Source: JADGNZ01 sp035995985 (GTDB taxonomy: Bacteria; Acidobacteriota; Thermoanaerobaculia; Gp7-AA8). Taken from it: a stretch of 25,968 bases of DNA. The stretch is taken from contig DASYJY010000266.1 of assembly GCA_035995985.1 (NCBI GenBank), forward strand, positions 1 through 25,968. Reading direction: 5' to 3'. Position 1 is the stretch's first letter, and every line of letters starts with the position of its first letter. The notes below the pieces were generated by a model. The model did no database searches. It was not told where the DNA came from and saw only the letters and a program-made list of their open reading frames with translations. A program made the translations under genes and the position numbers. Shown piece by piece: positions 6,269 to 13,787 of this stretch.

Positions 6269-7481
6269 CGGCGCGGCGACGGAGTGGCGGCGGCTCGATA
6301 TCCGCCGTAAATAACAGCCGGTTCGGTGAGGTCGATCCCTTTTGCACCTTGTTCAATGATGCGGCGGCGATCAGCGCGAATGCCACAGTTGCCGGCGCCG
6401 CGGTTGGATGATTTTCCAGATAGAGCGCGGCCGCGCCGGAGACGTGCGGCGCCGCCATTGATGTTCCGCTGTCGATGGCCGTGGCCGTGTCACTGACGTA
6501 CCAGTCTGATTCGATCTGCTCTCCAGGCGCAAAGAGGTCCACGCACGGGCCAAAATTCGCGAACGATGATTTGCTGTCGAGGATGTTCGTCGCGCTGACG
6601 GTGATCGCGTTGGAAACTCTGGCAGGAGAGATCGTGCAAGCGTCGGTCGCGGTGCCGTTGTTCGCCGTCCCGTTTCCGGCGATCACACACACCGTGATGC
6701 CGTCAGCGATGGCGGCGTTGATGGCGGCGTCGAAACTGATCGACGGCGAATCTGTGTAAATCGAGATGTTCATCACTGCCGGCTGACCGCTTTGATGATC
6801 GTTGATGGCCCAATCGATGCCCTTCACCATATCGCTCACCGATCCTCGGTTTTGACAATCGAGAACGCGCAGCGACACGAGCGAAACGTCTTTGGCGACG
6901 CCATGCTCCGATCCGCCCAAAATGCCGGCGACGTGCGTGCCGTGGCCGTTGCAATCGGACGCCGGCAAGGTCGTGCTGAAATTGAAACCGCTCCGAACCC
7001 GGCCGCCGAAGTCGTTGTGCGACGCGTTGATGCCGCTGTCGAGAACGTACGCGGTCACGCCGCGGCCGGTCTGGTTGAAGACGTAGGTTTGATCGAGCGG
7101 CAGGTCGCGCTGGTCGATGCGATCGAGTCCCCAAACCGGCGATTCCTGCAAGTCGCGCGCAGCCGGCTCCCCCACCGATGCGCCGCCACCCATCGAATCC
7201 TGTTCGACATACTTCACGCCGGGCTCATTGAGGATGGCCACCGCGTCGGACGCGGACATCTCCGCGATGAAGCCGTGGATCGCGCGTACGTCGCGAGCGA
7301 GGCGCCCGTGATGTTTTTGTGTCAGCGCCCCGGCGACGGCGGAGATGTCGTCCACATCATCGTCGAGCGCGACGATGTAGCGCGCCGGACCGCTGAGGCT
7401 CGCGTTGAGGATCGCGCGCCGAGGAGTAGCGGCGGCGACCGGAAAACAAAGTGCGAGGATCGATGCGATGCGAAGGAACAT
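6255..7481 (-). CDS. Secreted subtilisin-like serine protease (S8, proteinase K type)
   Basis: This 408-aa pre-pro-enzyme has a signal peptide (residues 1-18), then an I9-type inhibitor propeptide (about 33-95, RYIVALDDDV ... GVKYVEQDS). The catalytic domain shows Asp148 (YVLDSGI), His180 (NGHGTHVAG), oxyanion Asn270 (IAGNG) and Ser341 (GTSMAAPH), so it should be active. Only about 20 residues follow the domain (ending PPPLRRRAVKSP), so there is no large C-terminal cell-wall or sorting domain. It is divergent from the S9 peptidase gene across 68 bp. The start ATG 7481 has no Shine-Dalgarno; TACGAT lies 11 nt upstream. The stop overlaps the cytochrome c gene tail to tail. Confidence 0.95.
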   Translation of the reverse strand: MFLRIASILALCFPVAAATPRRAILNASLSGPARYIVALDDDVDDISAVAGALTQKHHGRLARDVRAIHGFIAEMSASDAVAILNEPGVKYVEQDSMGGGASVGEPAARDLQESPVWGLDRIDQRDLPLDQTYVFNQTGRGVTAYVLDSGINASHNDFGGRVRSGFNFSTTLPASDCNGHGTHVAGILGGSEHGVAKDVSLVSLRVLDCQNRGSVSDMVKGIDWAINDHQSGQPAVMNISIYTDSPSISFDAAINAAIADGITVCVIAGNGTANNGTATDACTISPARVSNAITVSATNILDSKSSFANFGPCVDLFAPGEQIESDWYVSDTATAIDSGTSMAAPHVSGAAALYLENHPTAAPATVAFALIAAASLNKVQKGSTSPNRLLFTADIEPPPLRRRAVKSP

Positions 7482-7492
7482 GTTCGGACAGC

Positions 7493-7498
7493 ATCGTA
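7493..7498 (-). promoter_or_regulatory. Possible -10 box of the subtilase gene, near-leaderless
   Basis: TACGAT on the minus strand is separated by 11 nt from ATG 7481, which lacks a ribosome-binding site. A transcript from it would have a leader of about 4 nt. No -35 consensus is seen. Confidence 0.35.
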
Positions 7499-7535
7499 AC
7501 GAAGCGCTTCCTTCCCCGCTGTGACTTTCTCGGGG

Positions 7536-7541
7536 TATAAA
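7536..7541 (+). promoter_or_regulatory. -10 box of the S9 peptidase gene, near-leaderless
   Basis: TATAAA lies 8 nt before ATG 7550, so transcription should start within one or two bases of the start codon. There is no Shine-Dalgarno, and the hexamer 17 bp upstream (TCCCCG) is not a -35. Confidence 0.5.
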
Positions 7542-7549
7542 TCGCCGCC

Positions 7550-9787
7550 ATGTTGAAGAACTGTTCCGCCGCTCTCCTTCTCTTCGTTGCCGCTGCCGCG
7601 CTCGCGCAGGACGTCAAGACCACGCCGCAGCCGAAGCCGACCATCCGCGAGCTGACGCTCGAAAACGTCTTCGATCCGAAGCAGCGCGTCTCGTTCGGCG
7701 GGACGCCGCAGGGCGGATTCCACTGGCTCGATGACAAGACCTTCGCCTGGCCGCGCACCGAGGAGGGGAAGGTTGTCGAGCAGGCCGTGATCGAGACGGA
7801 GACGGGCAACAAGCGCGTCCTGTTCAACGCCGTGAAACTCGAAGCGGCCGCGAAAAAGATCACCGGCGTTTCCGGCGACGAAGCGGCGGCGTTCGCGAAG
7901 CAGCGCGGATGGAACTTCAGCCCGAACAAGAAGAGCGTCCTGCTGAACATCGGCAACGACGTTTACATGTACACGTTCGACGCCGACTCGATGACGCGGC
8001 TCACAAGCTCCGCCGGCGAGAAAGAGGAAGTGACGTTCAGTCCTGACGGCCGCTTCGTTTCTTTCGTGCGCGACAACAACGTGTACGTCGTCGACGTCGC
8101 CACGCAGCGGGAACGGCAGCTCACCACCGACGGCAACGAGAACATCCAGAACGGAATCCTCGACTGGGTTTACCAGGAAGAGGTCTACGGTCGCGGCAAC
8201 TTCCGCGCGTACTGGTGGAGTCCTGACTCGACGCGCATCGCCTACCTGCAGCTCGATGAACGGCCGGTCAAGCACTTCGCGGTCGTCGATCACATCCCGT
8301 ATCAGCAGAACGTCGAGTCGGAGTTGTATCCGAAAGCCGGCGCGCCGAATCCGATCGCGAAGCTGTTCTGCGTCAATGTCAATGGCGCCGCGCCGAAAGA
8401 AATCAGCACCGAGAGTTACAGCGGCGCCGACTTTCTCATCGTCCTCGTCGATTGGTCGCCCGACAGTTCGAAGGTCGTCTATCAGATTCAGAATCGCGAG
8501 CAGACCTGGCTCGATCTGAACGCGGCGGATGTTCGCGGCGGCGGCGCACCGAAGACGCTTTTCCGCGAGACGACGAAGGCGTGGGTCGACATCACCGGCA
8601 ATCCCGTCTGGCTCAAGGACGGCTCATTCCTCTGGCTCAGCGAGCGCACCGGATTCAAACATCTCTATCACTACGCCGCCGACGGAAAATTGATCGCACA
8701 GCTCACCAACGGTCCGTGGGAAGTGCGCAACGTGCACGGCGTCGATGCCGCGAACGAGTGGATCTATTTCTCCGGCACCGAACGCTCCGTCCTCGGCAGC
8801 GACATCTATCGCCTGCACCTCGACGGCAGCGGCTTGAAACGTCTATCGGAAACGCCGGGCCAGCACGGCGCGAATTTCAATCCGTCGATGACGTCGTATC
8901 TCGATACATTCAGCGACGCGGCCACGCCGCCGTCGACGGCGCTCTATCGCGCCGACGGAACGCGCGTTCGCGTCGTCGATGCCAACGAGGCGCCGCTCAT
9001 GCGCGATCTGCACATCTCGAAGCCGGAGTTCATGCAAGTCAAGACGCGCGACGGCTTCGTCATGGAAGCGATGATGATCAAGCCGCCCGACTTCGATCCG
9101 TCGAAGAAGTATCCGGTCTATGAATTCACCTACTCCGGCCCGCACGCGCAGAGCGTCCGCAACTCGTGGGGCGGCGCGCAATATCTCTTCCACCAATTCC
9201 TGGCGCAGCACGGCGTCATCGTCTGGATCTGCGACAACCGCAGCGCCAGCGGCAAGGGCGCCGAGTCGGCGTGGACGTCGTACAAGCGCATGGGCGAAGG
9301 GGAGCTTCGCGATCTCGAAGACGGACTGAAGTGGCTGACGTCGCAGGCGTACGTCGACGGCTCGCGCGTGGCGCTGAGCGGCTGGAGCTACGGCGGGTTC
9401 ATGACGTCGTTCGCACTGACGCACAGCAAGTTGTGGAGCGCGGGCCTCTCTGGCGGCACGGTCTCCGACTGGCGCGACTACGACTCGATCTACACCGAGC
9501 GCGTGATGCTGATGCCGCAGAACAATCCCGAAGGCTACAAAGCCACCGCGCCGCGCTGGGCCGCGAAAGACCTCCACGGCAACATCCTGCTGATGCACGG
9601 CACGATCGACGACAACGTGCACATCCAGAACACGATCCAATTCATCTACGAACTGGAAAAAGCGAACAAGCCGTATCAGCTGCAGCTCTATCCGAAGTCG
9701 CGCCACGGCGTCGTCGATCCCGCCCTGAACGCGCACATGCGCGCCGCGATGTGGAAGTTCATCCAGGAAAACTTAGGGGCGAAGTAG
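7550..9787 (+). CDS. Secreted dipeptidyl-peptidase IV-like S9 family serine peptidase
   Basis: This 745-aa exported prolyl-oligopeptidase-family enzyme has a signal peptide ending AAAALA. Residues ~20-480 form the beta-propeller (FSPDGRFVSFVRDNNVYVVD, WSPDSTRIAYLQLDE), including the DPP IV Glu pair E210-E211 in DWVYQEEVYGR, which holds the substrate N-terminus. Residues ~490-745 are the alpha/beta-hydrolase domain with Ser613 (GWSYGGF), Asp687 (HGTIDDNVH) and His719 (SRHGV). It therefore probably removes Xaa-Pro or Xaa-Ala dipeptides from peptides in the periplasm. Together with the divergent subtilase it forms an endo- plus exopeptidase pair suited to protein scavenging; that pairing is inference. 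The gene is monocistronic and followed by a long inverted repeat. Confidence 0.95.
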   Translation: MLKNCSAALLLFVAAAALAQDVKTTPQPKPTIRELTLENVFDPKQRVSFGGTPQGGFHWLDDKTFAWPRTEEGKVVEQAVIETETGNKRVLFNAVKLEAAAKKITGVSGDEAAAFAKQRGWNFSPNKKSVLLNIGNDVYMYTFDADSMTRLTSSAGEKEEVTFSPDGRFVSFVRDNNVYVVDVATQRERQLTTDGNENIQNGILDWVYQEEVYGRGNFRAYWWSPDSTRIAYLQLDERPVKHFAVVDHIPYQQNVESELYPKAGAPNPIAKLFCVNVNGAAPKEISTESYSGADFLIVLVDWSPDSSKVVYQIQNREQTWLDLNAADVRGGGAPKTLFRETTKAWVDITGNPVWLKDGSFLWLSERTGFKHLYHYAADGKLIAQLTNGPWEVRNVHGVDAANEWIYFSGTERSVLGSDIYRLHLDGSGLKRLSETPGQHGANFNPSMTSYLDTFSDAATPPSTALYRADGTRVRVVDANEAPLMRDLHISKPEFMQVKTRDGFVMEAMMIKPPDFDPSKKYPVYEFTYSGPHAQSVRNSWGGAQYLFHQFLAQHGVIVWICDNRSASGKGAESAWTSYKRMGEGELRDLEDGLKWLTSQAYVDGSRVALSGWSYGGFMTSFALTHSKLWSAGLSGGTVSDWRDYDSIYTERVMLMPQNNPEGYKATAPRWAAKDLHGNILLMHGTIDDNVHIQNTIQFIYELEKANKPYQLQLYPKSRHGVVDPALNAHMRAAMWKFIQENLGAK

Positions 9788-9820
9788 GCGGGTTAGCAAT
9801 ATCAGGCGCTGCATCGCGAA

Positions 9821-9919
9821 AGCACAGACAAGAGTGTCTGTGCCACACCAGCTCTGGCCTGTATCAGCATCCGCTCAGTACGGCAGGATCGGTGTGGCAC
9901 AGACACTCTTGTCTGTGCT
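9821..9919. repeat. Perfect 29-bp inverted repeat (REP/BIME-like extragenic palindrome)
   Basis: The left arm (9821-9849, beginning AGCACAGACAAGAG) and right arm (9891-9919, ending CTTGTCTGTGCT) are exact reverse complements over 29 bp around a 41-nt spacer. Each arm also folds on itself: CACAGAC (9823-9829) pairs with GTCTGTG (9836-9842) around a 6-nt loop. This nested design in an intergenic position resembles paired REP elements mobilised by RAYT-type Y1 transposases, though no transposase is in the window. It follows the S9 peptidase stop by about 33 nt, so it could also end or protect that transcript. There is no U-tract. Confidence 0.85.
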
Positions 9920-9966
9920 GGTGAGGCTCCGGAGATCCGAACCGAAACCGCTGCACGTGGTGCGCG

Positions 9967-9972
9967 TACAAT
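9967..9972 (+). promoter_or_regulatory. Possible -10 box of the SPFH operon
   Basis: TACAAT would give a leader of about 30 nt that includes the GAGGAAG ribosome-binding site at 9993-9999. The expected -35 hexamer (GAAACC) is poor. Confidence 0.4.
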
Positions 9973-10009
9973 CTTCCCAAGCCGTCCAACCTGAGGAAGA
10001 TCAAAACCT

Positions 10010-11059
10010 ATGTTCGAATCCGCTGCGCCTACGCCGCGCTTTAAGCCCTCGTTCCCATTCAAACTGCCGCCGCTTCGGGGAGGGTTCGTTCGATTCCTTC
10101 TCCGCATCAGCGTGATCCTCGTTCCGCTGATCCTGATGCGGGCATGCCTCGTCACCTACGTCCCGCTCGATCAGATCGGGCTGCGGCAGGTGTCGTTCGG
10201 CATGAACAAGGGACTGCAGAAAGAGCTTGTCAAACCCGGCTACCGGCGCGCGATTTCGGGATACGAGACCATCCGCACGTTCCCGCGCAACATTCAGGCG
10301 ATCGAGTTCACGAATGATGAGACCGAGCGCGGCGCCGACCATCGCACGGTCGCGGCGATCAACGTGCCGACCGTCGACGGCTATCCGGTGGCGGTCGATG
10401 TCACCGTTCTCTATCGCATCGCCGATCCATTCCTCGTCACTTCGAAGTTCGGTTTCGGTCGCGGCTACGAAGACAACGTGGTGATGCGCTTTACCGACCC
10501 GGCCATCAAACAGCACCTCGGCGAACTCCGCGCCGAGGAGTTCTACCGCGATCAGCGCATCGCCAAGGTTCATGATCTGAAGAAAGAGCTGGCCGAGAAG
10601 TTTCGCCAGAACGGACTCGAGCTCGCGGACGTCCTGATCCGTCAGTACGACTATCCCGACACGTTCCAGCAACTCACCGAGCAGAAGAAGATTCAGGATC
10701 AGTCGGTGCTGACGAATCGCGCGCTGGCGAAGCAGGCCGAGGTCGATACACGGTTGAAGCAGACGGCGGCGGAGGGACAGAATTCGATCAACGTCCGCAG
10801 CGCCGAGTTTCAGGCGCAGATCACCGGACTCAATGCGCAGCGTGATTTCTACGAGCGCTCGAAACATGCGGAGGCCGATTTGTTGGTGAAGAGTGCCGAG
10901 GCGCAGGGCACCGAGGACATCAACCGCGCGATGGAAGGTGCCGGATCCGACAAGCTCCTGCGGTTGCGCAAGGGCTTGGCCATTCTCAACGGCATCAAAG
11001 GGCCGATCTACATCAGCGAAGACCCTACCGACATCGGCAAACTGACGGGAAAACACTGA
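10010..11059 (+). CDS. Membrane-anchored SPFH/Band 7 (prohibitin/stomatin-like) protein
   Basis: This 349-aa protein has a basic, proline-rich cytosolic N-terminus of about 25 residues and one transmembrane helix (~26-46, VRFLLRISVILVPLILM). An SPFH domain follows (~50-220, LVTYVPLDQIGLRQVSFG ... VAVDVTVLYRIADP), then a charged coiled-coil (~225-320, LTEQKKIQDQ, AKQAEVDTRLKQ). SPFH proteins form large rings or cages that organise membrane microdomains or control proteases such as FtsH. ATG 10010 follows GAGGAAG by about 10 nt. It is first in a three-gene operon and is paralogous in architecture to the next gene. It lacks the neighbourhood typical of HflK/HflC, so that identity is not claimed. 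Confidence 0.85.
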   Translation: MFESAAPTPRFKPSFPFKLPPLRGGFVRFLLRISVILVPLILMRACLVTYVPLDQIGLRQVSFGMNKGLQKELVKPGYRRAISGYETIRTFPRNIQAIEFTNDETERGADHRTVAAINVPTVDGYPVAVDVTVLYRIADPFLVTSKFGFGRGYEDNVVMRFTDPAIKQHLGELRAEEFYRDQRIAKVHDLKKELAEKFRQNGLELADVLIRQYDYPDTFQQLTEQKKIQDQSVLTNRALAKQAEVDTRLKQTAAEGQNSINVRSAEFQAQITGLNAQRDFYERSKHAEADLLVKSAEAQGTEDINRAMEGAGSDKLLRLRKGLAILNGIKGPIYISEDPTDIGKLTGKH

Positions 11060-11064
11060 GGCGA

Positions 11065-12075
11065 ATGATGAAACGACTGATCGCATTGCTCGCCGTTCTC
11101 CCGTTCACCGCCGCATGCACTCCGCACACGACGCAGGCCACCGAGGTCGGCGTTCGCTTCAACAAGATCACGCAGGCGTCGGAGAACTCCGATCCCGGAG
11201 CCACCTACTTCTTCATGCCGGTCATTAATGACTGGGCCACGTACGACACGTCGACGCAGAATCTGGTCATGTCGGCGAAGGCGGCCGAGGGCGATCGCAA
11301 GGAAAAAGACGACCTCCGCTTCAAGACGCGCGACGGCAACGACATCGAGACCGACGTCACCGTTCGCTGGCGCATCGATCCGACGAAAGCGGCAGACATC
11401 TGGCGCAGCGTGGCGCCGAACACGCGCGCGCTGAAGGAGCGTCTAGTGCGTCCGCTGGCGCGCGCGTATGTGCGCGACGTGCTCAATCGCCTCGATTCCG
11501 AGGAGTACTACAACCCCGATCTGCGCTTCGCCGCGGCCAGCGATGCCACGAAAGTTCTGGCGACGCAACTGAAGCCTTACGGCGTCATCGTCGAGCAGGT
11601 CATCCTCGGCGATTTCTCCTTCAAGCCCGACTACCAGAACCTCATCAACAAGCGTAAGGAAGCGGAGAAGCAGGCAGAGAAATTGGAGTCGCAGATACTG
11701 GCCACGCTCGAATCGAACAAGGCCAATCTGCAGAACAAAGTGGCCGACCTGACCGAGCAGCTCACGCATTCGCAGGGCGATTTCGAGCAGGCCAAACGCG
11801 CGGCGGATGCCTATGTCGTCCGCAAGCAACAGGACGCGCAGGCGACGCTGTCGGAAAAGAGCGCCGTCGCGCAGGGCATCAAGAAAGAACGCGCCGCGCT
11901 CAATGGCAGCGCCGGCGATGCGTACGTTTCGCTGCAGTTGATCGACGCGCTGCAGAAGAAGGAGATTCGTCAGATTCCGAAGCTGCCGAACGGCAACGTG
12001 ATCATCGACGGCAACAAGCTGCTCGAACAGCTTGGCGTCATCCAGTATCAGCAGAAGGCGGCCGCGGACCAGTAA
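11065..12075 (+). CDS. SPFH/prohibitin-like probable lipoprotein
   Basis: This is the second SPFH protein of the operon, 336 aa. The N-terminus (MKRLIALLAVLPFTAAC) is a signal peptide ending at a cysteine, so a lipid anchor rather than a membrane helix is probable; the TAAC box is acceptable but not classical. The SPFH domain spans ~25-190 (ATEVGVRFNKITQ, IETDVTVRWRIDPTKA, YVRDVLNRL). A long coiled-coil covers ~195-285 (KRKEAEKQAEKLESQILATL). The tail IRQIPKLPNGNVIIDGNKLL resembles other prohibitin-type proteins. The start is ATG 11065 or 11068; GAGG at 11058-11061, which overlaps the previous stop, favours 11068 by spacing. It is coupled to the next gene through a shared TAATG. Confidence 0.85.
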   Translation: MMKRLIALLAVLPFTAACTPHTTQATEVGVRFNKITQASENSDPGATYFFMPVINDWATYDTSTQNLVMSAKAAEGDRKEKDDLRFKTRDGNDIETDVTVRWRIDPTKAADIWRSVAPNTRALKERLVRPLARAYVRDVLNRLDSEEYYNPDLRFAAASDATKVLATQLKPYGVIVEQVILGDFSFKPDYQNLINKRKEAEKQAEKLESQILATLESNKANLQNKVADLTEQLTHSQGDFEQAKRAADAYVVRKQQDAQATLSEKSAVAQGIKKERAALNGSAGDAYVSLQLIDALQKKEIRQIPKLPNGNVIIDGNKLLEQLGVIQYQQKAAADQ

Positions 12076-12665
12076 TGCTCAATATCGCCGGTGCCGAATA
12101 CGACTACGCGCAGGTCGTCTATGTCGTGCTGCAGGAGTGCGAACACCATCGCCGCAGCTTCGAAGAGGCGACGTTCGATGCCGAGGTCCGCACCTGCGCG
12201 AACGCGAAGCTGGCCGAGGTGAAGGCGGCATACGACGAATTCGGCGGTTCGGCCGCGTATTGGGAGACGCTCGAAAAAGAGGTTGACGAAGTTGTGTTGC
12301 CGCAATACGTCGCCGCGGCGCGCGAGATGAACGAACTGGAATCCAACCACTTCCACATCTGGCGCGACGGCGACCTCAGTGCGCGCTTCGTGTTCGCGCT
12401 CGTCGGTCTAATCATCGGCAGCATCATCATCGCCCTGCCGTTCATCCCCATCGCCGAGGACCTTTTCGCGTTCGCGCTGACGGCGGTTGGCTTCCTCTAC
12501 CCCGATCTCAAACGCTTCATGACGGAACGCCGCTACATGAAGGTGCTCAATCGCCTGGTGACGGACAGCGCGAAATATCAGGAGAACAGCCGCCTGCACT
12601 ACATGACGTCGCAGGACATCCAGAAGGCGTTCGAGCCGACCGACCCGCGCCGGCTTCCACCGTAG
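12075..12665 (+). CDS. Unrecognised two-helix membrane protein coupled to SPFH genes
   Basis: This 196-aa protein has no family recognised. Residues 1-100 are soluble, acidic and helical, with ECEHHRRSFEEATF and a C/H-containing stretch. Two hydrophobic helices follow (~103-125, FVFALVGLIIGSIIIALPFI; ~127-143, AEDLFAFALTAVGFLYP) joined by a very short turn, giving a hairpin with both ends on the same side. A basic cytosolic tail (DLKRFMTERRYMKVLNRL) follows. Its ATG overlaps the stop of the SPFH lipoprotein gene (TAATG), so translation is coupled and stoichiometric assembly with the SPFH pair is likely. It could be an adaptor or anchor for an SPFH ring; that is inference from operon structure only. 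Confidence 0.8.
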   Translation: MLNIAGAEYDYAQVVYVVLQECEHHRRSFEEATFDAEVRTCANAKLAEVKAAYDEFGGSAAYWETLEKEVDEVVLPQYVAAAREMNELESNHFHIWRDGDLSARFVFALVGLIIGSIIIALPFIPIAEDLFAFALTAVGFLYPDLKRFMTERRYMKVLNRLVTDSAKYQENSRLHYMTSQDIQKAFEPTDPRRLPP

Positions 12666-12682
12666 AGGTCAGAAGCGCAGCG

Positions 12683-13738
12683 TTACAAATCCAGCCGCCG
12701 CAAGACCGCCTCCCCTGCCGCCCGCGTTCCCAGCGTGCCGCCGAGGTCGTGGGTGGTTTCGTTGGCGTCGATGGCAGCGATGACGGCGCGTTCGATGACA
12801 TCGGATTCGGGACCGTGGCCGAGGTACTCCAGCATCATCGCAGCGGTGAGAATCGCGCCGATCGGGTTGGCGACATCTTTCCCCGCGTACTTTGGCGCCG
12901 ATCCGTGGATTGGCTCGAAGAGCGAGACGCGACCTGGATGGATGTTGCCCGAGGCGGCCATCCCTAATCCGCCCTGGAGCGCGGCGCCGAGGTCGGTGAC
13001 GATGTCGCCGAACATGTTGTTGGTCACGATCACGTCGAACATCTCGGGCGCGCGCACCATCTGCATCGTCAGCGCGTCGACGAACATGTGGAAGTGTTCG
13101 ATGCCGGGATACTCCTTCGCCACCTCTTCGAACGTGCGCAGCCAGAGATCGCCGCCGAAACGCATGACGTTGTTCTTGTCGGACATGCAGACCGACTTGC
13201 GGCCCGTCTTCTTCGCGAAGTCGAAGGCGTAGCGGATGATCCGTTCCACTCCCTTGCGCGTCGAGACGTCCTCCTGGATCGCGATCTCCTCGCTCGTCCC
13301 CTTCTTGAAATTGCCGCCCATGCCGACGTATGCGCCTTCCGTGTTTTCGCGGAAGATGACGAAGTCAACATCTTGACCAGTCTTGCCTTTGAGCGGACAG
13401 AGTCGCTCATTCAGCAGCTTCACGGGTCGGTAGTTCACGTAGAGATCGAGCTGGAAGCGCATGCCGAGGAGGATGTCGGCGGCGTGCTTCATGTCGGGGA
13501 TCCGCGGATCGCCGAACGCGCCGAGGTAGACGGCCGCGTAGTTGTTGCGGATGTCGTCCATGCCGCCGGGCGGGATGGAGATACCGGTGCGCAGATACTC
13601 GTCGGCGTTCCAGCCGAAGTGCACCAGCTCCAGGCCGAGGTTGCGTGCCTCGTTGACGCGGTTGAGGATGCGCAGACCGGCGTCGATGACTTCGGGGCCG
13701 ATCCCGTCGCCGGGAATCACAGCAATTCGTTTCATCAT
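12683..13738 (-). CDS. leuB: 3-isopropylmalate dehydrogenase-type beta-decarboxylating dehydrogenase
   Basis: This 351-aa NAD-dependent decarboxylating dehydrogenase starts IAVIPGDGIGPEV. The substrate arginines are present at R94, R104 and R130 (LGMRFQLDLYVNYRPVK, FRENTEGAYVG), as are Y137, K188 and the metal-binding D221, D245 and D249 (VDALTMQM, FGDIVTDLG). The NAD site HGSAPKYAGKDVANP is clear. In leucine synthesis it would oxidise 3-isopropylmalate to 2-oxoisocaproate. The neighbouring leu genes are absent, and the relatives tartrate/D-malate dehydrogenase and homoisocitrate dehydrogenase share these residues, so the substrate is not certain. ATG 13738 (or 13735) has no Shine-Dalgarno; TATAAT lies 11 nt upstream. 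Confidence 0.85.
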   Translation of the reverse strand: MMKRIAVIPGDGIGPEVIDAGLRILNRVNEARNLGLELVHFGWNADEYLRTGISIPPGGMDDIRNNYAAVYLGAFGDPRIPDMKHAADILLGMRFQLDLYVNYRPVKLLNERLCPLKGKTGQDVDFVIFRENTEGAYVGMGGNFKKGTSEEIAIQEDVSTRKGVERIIRYAFDFAKKTGRKSVCMSDKNNVMRFGGDLWLRTFEEVAKEYPGIEHFHMFVDALTMQMVRAPEMFDVIVTNNMFGDIVTDLGAALQGGLGMAASGNIHPGRVSLFEPIHGSAPKYAGKDVANPIGAILTAAMMLEYLGHGPESDVIERAVIAAIDANETTHDLGGTLGTRAAGEAVLRRLDL

Positions 13739-13749
13739 AGCGGCGGCGG

Positions 13750-13755
13750 ATTATA
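13750..13755 (-). promoter_or_regulatory. -10 box of the leuB-type gene, near-leaderless
   Basis: A perfect TATAAT on the minus strand lies 11 nt from ATG 13738 (14 nt from 13735). The predicted leader is about 4-8 nt. No -35 match is seen 17 bp upstream (ATATGC). Confidence 0.5.
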
Positions 13756-13775
13756 GGCGCGGCGGAACGCTTGCA

Positions 13776-13781
13776 TATACT
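13776..13781 (+). promoter_or_regulatory. -10 box giving a leaderless mRNA for the beta-helix protein gene
   Basis: TATACT is 6 nt before ATG 13788, so the expected transcription start coincides with the start codon. There is no ribosome-binding site and no -35 consensus. It is 20 bp from the opposing TATAAT of the leuB-type gene. Confidence 0.5.
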
Positions 13782-13787
13782 CGTTAG

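Noticed and set aside
9802..10155. Small open frames on both strands across the inverted repeat, with a shared peptide VAQTLLSVL
   Set aside because: The similarity comes only from the two arms of the palindrome being read in equivalent frames. These are not genes.
10010..12075. HflK/HflC identity for the two SPFH proteins
   Set aside because: There is no hflX, hfq or miaA-type neighbourhood, and the second protein is a probable lipoprotein, unlike HflC.
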